From Sphingomonadales bacterium UBA2369 (GTDB lineage: Bacteria > Pseudomonadota > Alphaproteobacteria > Sphingomonadales > Sphingomonadaceae), in assembly GCA_002344055.1 (NCBI GenBank), contig DDTH01000006.1, forward strand, positions 349,037 to 413,036: a DNA stretch of 64,000 bases, read 5' to 3'. Positions within the stretch are counted from its first letter, which is position 1. Each line of letters opens with the position of its first letter. The notes below the pieces were generated by a model, which did no database searches, was not told where the DNA came from, and saw only the letters and a list, made by a program, of their open reading frames with translations. Shown here piece after piece: positions 57,964 to 64,000 of this stretch. Position numbers and translations under genes: made by a program.

Positions 57964-59100
57964 TTATCCGGGGAGATTGGGCGGGCGGTAGTCCGCCCGG
58001 AGGGAACGTCTTTGGTCGACCGAGGGGTGTATCGACGATCCCGGCTCGATCTCACGCCATTCGCCCCTGGGAAGGTAGAGACCGAGGAACGACCGCCGCC
58101 GCGTCTCCTTGAACTTCGCGCGCTTGGGGAGCCACTCGAGCGGCCACCAGCCGAGCGTCAGGGACGCATGGGCGTCCGCGACGGGATCAGGCGCGACGTA
58201 GTGGTGACGCCCGCCCGGATGGGCCTTGCCGAGCACGAGATGGTCGAACATCGCCCTGTTGATGCGCAGACCCGCCAGGACGGCCTCCTCCACGATCCAC
58301 TGCAGGGGAAACTTCGAGAGCGCATTGGTCTCCTCCGCGTATCCGGCGCCCACGTCCCCGTGCACGCCAGCGAACCACATCTGGCTGATGTCCTGCGGCG
58401 TCGGATCGTCGGCGTCGAACGGGTTCGGATTGAACTCCTGGGGCTCGACCCACCGGTTGAGTCGGAACATCCTGCGGCGCTCGTCGATCGCCATGGCATG
58501 CCGCATGATGCGCACGGAGGGATTGGTGCGGGTGAATGGAAGCGTCTGCAGACTTGCCGGCGGGAACCGGTCCCATCGTGGGGTCATGACGGAGGAGACC
58601 GTGTCCCAGGCGCCGATGAAGTGAATGGGCACGACCCGCCCGCGTATGATCCGCCGGAAGTTCCGCGCGAAGTCGAAGCCACCGGTATCGCCCACGCTCT
58701 TGTATGCGCGCAGCGCGTAGCCCGCCATGTTGAGCTGGTCAGGCCGGATCAGCCCGATGAGATGGATGAAGCCCGCCAGGGCACGGACCGTGTAGGCGCC
58801 GCGGCTGTATCCGAAGAGGTAGACCTGATCGCCCTCCTCATAGGCGTCCACCAGGAAGGTGTATGCCTGCAGGATCCTCTCATCCAGGCCGGCACCGGTG
58901 ACCATCCCCCAGACGCCGACGACCTTCTGGCGCAGTCGCCGCCACGGGTTCGAGCGGCCGATCGTTCCGATCCCGGGGTCGTAGAAGACCCGCTGCCTGT
59001 CGTCCTGGTCGACCATCCGGTAGAGCTTGAGCACGTTCGAGAGGTCGCCTTCGACCTCGTTGCCGGTCCCATCGCAGCAGATGATGATGTTCTTGGGCAT
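57964..59100 (-). CDS. DUF2235 alpha/beta-hydrolase (lipase-like)
   Basis: A 378-aa DUF2235 protein. It begins MPKNIIICCDGTGNEVEGD (first strand and oxyanion region) and has the nucleophile elbow GYSRGA (S99). DPGIGTIGRSNPWRRL is typical. DUF2235 is best known from T6SS phospholipase effectors (Tle type). Here there is no VgrG, PAAR or immunity gene nearby and no signal peptide. The gene lies three bases after the nuclease stop, so both are one operon. Confidence 0.87.
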   Translation of the reverse strand: MPKNIIICCDGTGNEVEGDLSNVLKLYRMVDQDDRQRVFYDPGIGTIGRSNPWRRLRQKVVGVWGMVTGAGLDERILQAYTFLVDAYEEGDQVYLFGYSRGAYTVRALAGFIHLIGLIRPDQLNMAGYALRAYKSVGDTGGFDFARNFRRIIRGRVVPIHFIGAWDTVSSVMTPRWDRFPPASLQTLPFTRTNPSVRIMRHAMAIDERRRMFRLNRWVEPQEFNPNPFDADDPTPQDISQMWFAGVHGDVGAGYAEETNALSKFPLQWIVEEAVLAGLRINRAMFDHLVLGKAHPGGRHHYVAPDPVADAHASLTLGWWPLEWLPKRAKFKETRRRSFLGLYLPRGEWREIEPGSSIHPSVDQRRSLRADYRPPNLPG

Positions 59101-59103
59101 CCG

Positions 59104-59907
59104 CTATTCCGCCGGGATCTCGGCTGGAGCGGGACGCGGTGGGGCGGGCGCCGTGCATCCGAGTGCCTGGTCTAGCGGCTGGGAGGGTCGGGTGTCCGGT
59201 CGGGGGAAGAGGATGAGACGTGCGCGCAGCTCGATCTCCGCGAGCGGCGCTCGGGCATCGCAGTGGTTCAGGCGCCGGGAGGCGTTCTGATCGAATATGA
59301 AGCCCGTCATCCGCCCATCGGCGGTGGCGACCACCTTCCAGTATCCGGACGGCACCCGGTGCGTCCCTGTCTCCGCGGGCAGCGGGCGCATGAGCCGTTC
59401 GAACAGGGGTCCCGTGAGCACGTAGACCGTGGTCGTGCGTGCGACCTCGCGTTCCCGGTTCTCCAGGCGCACCCATGGCCCCTGGTTGAGCGCGGATGCC
59501 TGTGGGGTGATGTTGGAGAGGATGTTGGTGTCGGCCAACTGCGGCGTGCCGGAGAAGGAGGCGAGCGGCGCCTGGTGCCCCCGGTCGATGCGCAGCGATC
59601 GGGGGGCGCCGGTGTAGCTGTCCTCGGTCAGGCGCTCGTCCGGCGCAAGCCAGGGGTCGGGCTGCCAGACGCGGCTGCCGCCACTCCCGATCGTCTGTGC
59701 GGTGACCCGGTATGCGACCCAGTCCGCCAGCCGGGTGATGTCGTTATGCGACAGCGTGTAGATCTCGCGCACGATGGTGTCGTTCGTCGCCGGCGCGCCT
59801 ACCGGGCAGCTGGCCAGGCAGTGGAAGGTGTGGAGTTCGGGTTCGGGCGTTCCAATGGCCGCCGATGCAACGAGGATGATGCCCATCTCGGGGATAGAAT
59901 GAAGCAT
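59104..59907 (-). CDS. DNA/RNA non-specific endonuclease (NucA/EndoG type)
   Basis: A 267-aa nuclease. DRGH at 108-111 (IDRGHQAPLAS) holds the general-base His, N141 in ALNQGPW the Mg-binding Asn, and VRLENREREVA the last conserved helix. HTFHCLASCPVG supplies a Cys pair. The start is MLHSIPEMGIILVASAAIG, a weak signal-like segment, so export is possible but unsure. GGTAGGG precedes the ATG. The frame upstream to 60114 has no support. It is the first gene of an operon with the DUF2235 protein. Confidence 0.87.
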   Translation of the reverse strand: MLHSIPEMGIILVASAAIGTPEPELHTFHCLASCPVGAPATNDTIVREIYTLSHNDITRLADWVAYRVTAQTIGSGGSRVWQPDPWLAPDERLTEDSYTGAPRSLRIDRGHQAPLASFSGTPQLADTNILSNITPQASALNQGPWVRLENREREVARTTTVYVLTGPLFERLMRPLPAETGTHRVPSGYWKVVATADGRMTGFIFDQNASRRLNHCDARAPLAEIELRARLILFPRPDTRPSQPLDQALGCTAPAPPRPAPAEIPAE

Positions 59908-60155
59908 GGCCCTACCTTCGGTGTGGCAGCCGTCCCGCTGTCGGCTACCGCGTTGACGTGAGGAGAGCTGATAAACCAACTGCGGCATGTCGCGCCAGAA
60001 CGGGCGATGCTCGAGGACAGGCAGGCGGGGTTCCGCGCGCCCTTGCCAGTCTTCAGCACCTGCAGCAGGGTCGAGCACGATGGGCTCGCGACGGTCGCGT
60101 CGCTGGCACGGCACCCGTTAGGAGGGCGTGAAGCATCGTCCTATAACGTCTCGCC

Positions 60156-60872
60156 ATGAGCGAAACGCATGCACTCAATCCCTACACGATGGCCCGCCAG
60201 CCGGAATCCGACGGCCGCACCTTCCTCGCCAAGGCCTTCGCCTTCTTCTGCGTGCTCGAATGGGGCTACAGCGATGCCGAGATCGAGGCCGGGCTGCTGG
60301 ACGATGCGGTTGGGGACGGCGGCGACATGGGGCAGATCGCGGGTGCCGCGCGGCTGCTTGGCCGCGCCTTCATGGAAGGCCAGGTGGAGACCTATGCGAG
60401 GCCCTTCGGCGGTGGGTCACCAGCCCTACTGCCTCGCAGCTCGTGGGAGCTTGACGACGTAAGGCCGCGGTTCGCGCGCAGTGCCATCGATCCGTCGCGG
60501 CCATTCGACCAGGCGGCGGCCCCCACACACTGGCTGTTCGTCAACACCGCCCAGTTCGATGCCCTGCTCGGACTGCTTGACGGCAGCGTCGCTCCGCCAA
60601 TGGCGACGGCGGCGGCCGAGGCGGGACTACGCGCCGACGAGACGGGCGGCGGGATGACCGTCATCGACGTGTCGTCCCGCTCAGACCGCTTCATCAAGAA
60701 GGATGCGGTCCTGGACCTTGTCCCGTTCTCGCGCAGCACGTTGGATGACCGGGTGAGGAAGGGCACCTTCCCGAAGAGTCGCCACTTGGGTGGCGGCATC
60801 GTGGTCTGGTGGGAATCCGAGGTTCTCGCCTGGATGGAGACGCATGGCAGGGCCGGCGGCGGCTCGGCCTAG
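60156..60872 (+). CDS. AlpA-like regulator with unknown N-terminal domain
   Basis: A 238-aa protein. The C-terminal 60 residues form an AlpA/excisionase-type winged HTH (FIKKDAVLDLVPFSRSTLDD, RVRKGTFPKSRHLGGGIVVW, then ESEVLAWM). The first 165 residues (FLAKAFAFFCVLEWGYSDAEIEAG at the start) are not recognised. AlpA proteins act as excision or regulatory factors of P4-type islands. It is convergent with the integrase, six bases apart. Confidence 0.78.
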   Translation: MSETHALNPYTMARQPESDGRTFLAKAFAFFCVLEWGYSDAEIEAGLLDDAVGDGGDMGQIAGAARLLGRAFMEGQVETYARPFGGGSPALLPRSSWELDDVRPRFARSAIDPSRPFDQAAAPTHWLFVNTAQFDALLGLLDGSVAPPMATAAAEAGLRADETGGGMTVIDVSSRSDRFIKKDAVLDLVPFSRSTLDDRVRKGTFPKSRHLGGGIVVWWESEVLAWMETHGRAGGGSA

Positions 60873-60878
60873 CTCGCG

Positions 60879-62192
60879 CTAGCGACGCCGGCGCCGTGGC
60901 CCGTCCGCCGCCGTCGAGACCGGATCGGCGCCGTCGAGGATCAGCGTCGCCCAGTCCATCGCCAGCTCGCGGCGGCGTTCCATGTAGGCCTGGCGATTGT
61001 ATCGGAACTCGGTCGCGGACATGCCTGTCGGCCTGTGCGCGAGCATGAGATCGATGATCAGGCGGTCGATCAGGAGCATCTCTGCACCCGGATATAGGCG
61101 CTCGGCGCGCCCGTTCATGATGGTGGAGAAGCTGGAGCGCCAGCCATGCGGCACGTGACGGCGCTTCCAGCCCTCCCTGTTGTAGAGGTAGCCGACCGCA
61201 TTCTCGCTGATCGGTTCGTTGGGATTTCGGCTGTTGGGGAAGACGAAGCGCCCGCGTCCTGTCAGCGGACGCACCGTCCGCAGGACGTCCACCGTGGCTG
61301 GGGCGAGCGGCACCGGATGGTCGAACGACTCGTCGTCGCGCAGGTCGAGCTCCTGTTTCACCTTGAGCGCCGGCACGGTCCACAGGGCGTCGCGTGCCGG
61401 CGAGCCCTCGTCAGACCAGTCGATGCCGGTGATCTCCGTCCACTCGAGATTGCGCGGCATGCCGGGGCGCTGCGCGGTCAGCGCCATGAACCTGGAGGCG
61501 AGCCTGGTCACTGGGGAGGCGCCGGCCCTGTCGACGTCACGTATCAGGGCCCGGATCGACTCGAGATCGGTCAGCGCGGGATAGCGGCGCGACGGCGGAG
61601 CCGGCTTCAGCGCGTCGTTCACGCCGGCGGCCGGATTGATGTTGGGAATGCCCGCGCTCTTCGCGAACTTGAACACGCGCTCGGCACGCTGGCGCAGCCG
61701 GTGCGCGGTCTCGATCGCACCGCGTGCCTCGACCTTGCGCAGCGCGCCAAGCATGGTTTGCTCGTCGATGTCGGAGACTGGCAGCGCCCCTATGACCGGA
61801 AAGAGGTCGCGCTCCATCGAGGTGATGACGTCGCTCGCGTGGACCTCCTTCCATTGGCTCTTCTGGTTCTCGTGCCATTCGCGGGCGAGCTGCTCGAAGG
61901 TGTTCTCATGACCTACCCGGCGCGCTAGCCGCGCCTGTTTGGAGACGATGCCTGGGTCGCGGCCTTGCCTGAGCGCCTGACGCGCGTCGTCGCGCAGGTC
62001 GCGTGCCTGGCGGAGCGAAATCTCCGGGTAGCCCCCGAAAACGATTCGGCGCTCCTTGCCTCCGAAACGGTATTTGTATCGCCAGCTCTTGCCTCCACTC
62101 GGGGTGACGAAGAGGTGCAGGCCCTGAGCGTCGGTCAGCTTGTAGGGCTTCTCTCTCCCGGCAGCCTTCCTGACAACGTCGTCCTTGAGCAT
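60879..62192 (-). CDS. int: P4-type tyrosine integrase at tRNA-Ser
   Basis: A 437-aa phage/P4-type integrase with an N-terminal DUF4102 arm-binding domain (YKLTDAQGLHLFVTPSGGKSW, YPEISLRQARDLRDDARQAL). The catalytic core has Arg in TAQRPGMPRNLEW (box I), H and R in HGWRSSF (box II), and His in LMLAHRPTG with Tyr in RYNRQAYMERR. The start at 62192 is chosen because MLKDDVVRK is the usual N-terminus; the ATG at 62207 is possible. It lies 160 bp from the tRNA-Ser 3' end, the expected attachment site, with the element to the left. Confidence 0.93.
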   Translation of the reverse strand: MLKDDVVRKAAGREKPYKLTDAQGLHLFVTPSGGKSWRYKYRFGGKERRIVFGGYPEISLRQARDLRDDARQALRQGRDPGIVSKQARLARRVGHENTFEQLAREWHENQKSQWKEVHASDVITSMERDLFPVIGALPVSDIDEQTMLGALRKVEARGAIETAHRLRQRAERVFKFAKSAGIPNINPAAGVNDALKPAPPSRRYPALTDLESIRALIRDVDRAGASPVTRLASRFMALTAQRPGMPRNLEWTEITGIDWSDEGSPARDALWTVPALKVKQELDLRDDESFDHPVPLAPATVDVLRTVRPLTGRGRFVFPNSRNPNEPISENAVGYLYNREGWKRRHVPHGWRSSFSTIMNGRAERLYPGAEMLLIDRLIIDLMLAHRPTGMSATEFRYNRQAYMERRRELAMDWATLILDGADPVSTAADGPRRRRR

Positions 62193-62351
62193 CCCGTGCC
62201 CCCACACCGCCTAGCGTGGTGCCCCGCATATGCCCCCAGGACCTTTCGGCTGGCCTCGGTAGAGCTCGGCACCTCTCAGCACCGCATGCGCAGGATAATT
62301 GCCAGAAATCAACGTCTCTCGGCACGTGTCGGCACATGCCGGCAGGGCAAG

Positions 62352-62442
62352 TGGCGGAGCGGGAGGGATTCGAACCCTCGATACGCTTTTGACGTATACT
62401 CACTTTCCAGGCGAGCGCCTTCGACCACTCGGCCACCGCTCC
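62352..62442 (-). tRNA. tRNA-Ser (GGA), CCA encoded
   Basis: A 91-nt class II tRNA. The acceptor arms GGAGCGG and CCGCTCC pair, and the discriminator G and encoded CCA follow at 62352. The anticodon loop CTGGAAA gives anticodon GGA. A long variable arm (GTATACGTCAAAAGCGTAT) and the T-arm GGTTCGAATCC are present. Its 3' end is the likely attB/attR of the integrated element. Confidence 0.95.
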
Positions 62443-62499
62443 GCATGCACTGGAAGAGGTGCCATCTAGTCGGCGGCCCGCGTGAGGGCAAGCGGGGCC

Positions 62500-62793
62500 T
62501 CAGCCTTCAGCCAGCGCGTCCATCACCCTCGCCAGCGCCACATCTTTCGCGGTCAGGCCATTCGCATCGTGGGTGGTGAGCACAACGTCCACCCGGTTCC
62601 ACACATTCGTCCATTCGGGATGGTGATCGGCCTTCTCGGCCGCCAGCGCGACGCGGGTCATGAAGCCGAAGGCGGCGCTGAAGTCGGCGAAGCGATAGGT
62701 GCGCGCGATGGCGTCGCGCTCCGCGTCCCAGGTCCACCCGGACAGAGCGGCCAGCGCCGCCTCCCGCTCCTCCGCCGTCAGCTTCGCCGTCAC
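62500..62793 (-). CDS. phhB: 4a-hydroxytetrahydrobiopterin dehydratase (PCD/DCoH)
   Basis: A 97-aa pterin-4a-carbinolamine dehydratase. KADHHPEWTNVWNRVDVVL and THDANGLTAKDVALA contain the catalytic His residues and the family hallmark. It recycles the pterin cofactor of aromatic amino acid hydroxylases. GTG start at 62793 follows AGGAGGAAGAG; the frame upstream is divergent promoter DNA. It is on the chromosomal side of the tRNA. Confidence 0.92.
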   Translation of the reverse strand: MTAKLTAEEREAALAALSGWTWDAERDAIARTYRFADFSAAFGFMTRVALAAEKADHHPEWTNVWNRVDVVLTTHDANGLTAKDVALARVMDALAEG

Positions 62794-62831
62794 CTCTTCC
62801 TCCTGCCGCGCGCCTTCCGTAAGGCCATAGC

Positions 62832-63236
62832 ATGTCCGCCGCCCGTGAAACCTATGCTCCCGACGCCGCCGCGATCGAGCGGCTGGCCGATGCCGCAATC
62901 GCCCGGCTGCCGGAACAGTTCCGCGCGCTGATGGGGGATGTCGTGCTGCGGGTCGAGGAGGAAGCAGAGGACGAGGTGCTGGCCAGCCTGGAGCTGGAAT
63001 CGCCGTTCGAGCTGACCGGCCTGTACAGCGGCCGTTCCCTGCGGGAGGCGAACAGTTGGGCGTCGGGCGAATTGCCGCCGACCATCCATCTCTACCGGCT
63101 CGCTCTGCTGCTCGAATGGGTCGAGACCGGCGTCGCGCTGGAGGATCTGGTCACGCATGTGATCGTCCACGAGGTCGGCCATCATTTCGGGCTGAGCGAC
63201 GCGGACATGCACGCGATCGAGGATGCGGCCGGGTGA
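62832..63236 (+). CDS. metallopeptidase family protein (zincin-like)
   Basis: A 134-aa protein with HVIVHEVGHHFGLSDADMHAIED, i.e. HExxHH plus a following Asp/His set, typical of the small minimal zincin family (DUF1025-type). The N-terminus is helical. It is divergent from phhB by 38 bp and joins ccmA through a GTGA overlap at its end, a common order in alphaproteobacteria. Confidence 0.88.
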   Translation: MSAARETYAPDAAAIERLADAAIARLPEQFRALMGDVVLRVEEEAEDEVLASLELESPFELTGLYSGRSLREANSWASGELPPTIHLYRLALLLEWVETGVALEDLVTHVIVHEVGHHFGLSDADMHAIEDAAG

Positions 63237-63802
63237 GCGACGCGGCTTTGCTGGCGCTGAAGGGCGTGACGGCCATCCGTGGCGGCCGGGCGCTGTTCGA
63301 AAAGCTCGACCTTGTCCTTCTGCCCGGCGAGGCGACGGTCGTGGCCGGACCGAACGGGGTCGGCAAATCGAGCCTGCTGCGCGTGGCCGCCGGGCTGCTG
63401 CGCCCCGCAGCGGGTGAGGTGACGGGCGCCCGCGCGGCGCTGGCAGACGAGAATCTGGCACTCGACCCGCGCCAGACGCTGGGAGAAGCGCTCGGCTTCT
63501 GGGCGAAGCTGGATGGCGGCAATGCCGCGCCCGCCATGGACGCGATGGGCCTGAGCCGGCTCTCGGACATCCCGGTGCGAATGCTCTCGACCGGGCAGCG
63601 CAAGCGCGCGGCGCTGGCGCGGGTGATCGCGAGCGGGGCGCCGCTGTGGCTGCTGGACGAGCCGGCCAACGGCCTGGACTCGGACGGGCAGGAGCGGCTG
63701 GTCGCGGCGATGACGGCGCACCGGGCGGGGGGCGGCGCGATCCTGGCGGCGACCCACCAGCCGTTCGGCCTCGGCCAGGCGCACGAGATCTGGCTCGGAT
63801 GA
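63233..63802 (+). CDS. ccmA: heme exporter ATP-binding protein CcmA
   Basis: A 189-aa ABC ATPase: Walker A AGPNGVGKSSLLR, signature LSTGQRKRAALARV, Walker B LWLLDEPANGLD, and switch His in AATHQP. It powers the CcmABCD complex of cytochrome c maturation. The GTG at 63233 overlaps the metallopeptidase stop, and the stop overlaps ccmB (ATGA, 63799-63802). Confidence 0.92.
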   Translation: MSDAALLALKGVTAIRGGRALFEKLDLVLLPGEATVVAGPNGVGKSSLLRVAAGLLRPAAGEVTGARAALADENLALDPRQTLGEALGFWAKLDGGNAAPAMDAMGLSRLSDIPVRMLSTGQRKRAALARVIASGAPLWLLDEPANGLDSDGQERLVAAMTAHRAGGGAILAATHQPFGLGQAHEIWLG

Positions 63803-64000
63803 TCGCGCTCATCCTCCGGGAGCTGCGGCTGGCGGCTGGCGGCGGGGCTTTGTTCCTGCCGCTCATCTTCTTCCTGCTCGTCGCGACATTGTTTCCGTTC
63901 GCGGTCGGGCCGGACGGGCCGCTTCTGGCGCGGACCGGCGGCGGCGCGCTGTGGATGGCAGCCTTGCTCGCGACTCTCCTGCCGGTGGAACGGCTGATCG
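63799..64000 (+). CDS. ccmB: heme exporter membrane subunit CcmB, 5' part
   Basis: The first 67 codons of CcmB: MIALILRELRLAAGGG and LFLPLIFFLLVATLFPFAVG (TM1), then VGPDGPLLARTGGGALWMAALLATLLPVERL without a stop before the window ends. The start overlaps ccmA. The remainder lies outside the window. Confidence 0.9.
   Translation, partial: MIALILRELRLAAGGGALFLPLIFFLLVATLFPFAVGPDGPLLARTGGGALWMAALLATLLPVERLI

Noticed and set aside
57913..59175. 420-codon open frame on the plus strand
   Set aside because: Antisense to the DUF2235 gene; Arg/Pro/Glu-rich composition without motifs.
57964..59907. Part of a type VI secretion locus
   Set aside because: No VgrG, Hcp, PAAR, Tss or immunity genes in the window; the DUF2235 and nuclease genes stand alone.
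62207..62351. Second copy of the tRNA-Ser 3' end as the other attachment site
   Set aside because: No direct repeat of the T-arm/acceptor sequence was noticed between the integrase and the tRNA or elsewhere in the window; the partner site is probably outside.

Overview
This GC-rich window reads as alphaproteobacterial, most likely Sphingomonadales. The reasons are codon usage, the GTTC-N7-GTTC SOS box in front of umuDC, and the PCD / zincin-like protein / ccmAB neighbourhood at the right edge. Organism identity is an inference; nothing in the window names it. Almost everything from the left edge to about 62.35 kb looks like one integrated accessory element. A P4-type integrase (60879-62192) lies next to the 3' end of a tRNA-Ser(GGA) gene (62352-62442), and ordinary chromosomal genes start to the right of it. 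The left end of the element was not found and is probably outside the window.

Layout: (1) 0-10.9 kb: a three-gene recombinase module of two tyrosine-recombinase-like proteins and a small partner, joined by ATGA overlaps. It resembles the Tn554 TnpABC / gamma-mobile-trio type. It is followed by small regulators, a kinase / RecB-like nuclease / unknown operon, and two exported or membrane-anchored unknowns. (2) 11.0-14.3 kb: a His-Xaa-Ser radical-SAM peptide system (hxsB, hxsC, hxsA) with no hxsD seen. (3) 14.3-27.8 kb: a copper and silver type resistance block (copZ, DUF4396, copA ATPase, cueR, pcoA, copB, DUF2231, two Csp-like Cys-rich bundles, DUF305 proteins, DUF411). Three CueR-type 19-bp-spacer promoters lie inside it. 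(4) 27.9-31.8 kb: a CnrYXH-like sensor / ECF sigma set, two PepSY proteins and the Co/Ni exporter dmeF. (5) 42.2-32.1 kb, minus strand: one long czc operon under a CadR/PbrR-type palindrome. It runs methyltransferase, CDF, small exported protein, czcC, czcB, czcA, two CDFs, SRPBCC protein. (6) 42.8-45.8 kb: an arsenic operon, arsR-arsC-acr3-arsN2-arsH. (7) 45.9-47.6 kb: SOS-controlled umuDC.

(8) 47.7-59.9 kb is a defence-like island and the most interesting part. An HTH regulator, a AAA+ ATPase and a subtilisin-like protease run on the plus strand. They face, tail to tail, a BON-CHAT (caspase-like) protease and an MBL-fold hydrolase on the minus strand. Next come a PIN-domain protein, an AbiEi/AbiEii pair with a clear operator-promoter, and a two-gene unit of a NucA/EndoG-type nuclease with a DUF2235 lipase-like protein. 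(9) 60.1-62.4 kb: an AlpA-like regulator, the integrase and tRNA-Ser. (10) 62.5-64 kb: core genes phhB, a zincin-like metallopeptidase family protein, ccmA and a partial ccmB.

Many junctions in the window use 4-bp ATGA or GTGA overlaps, which helps to fix start codons and operon membership. Function calls rest on motif recognition from memory. No database search was run.
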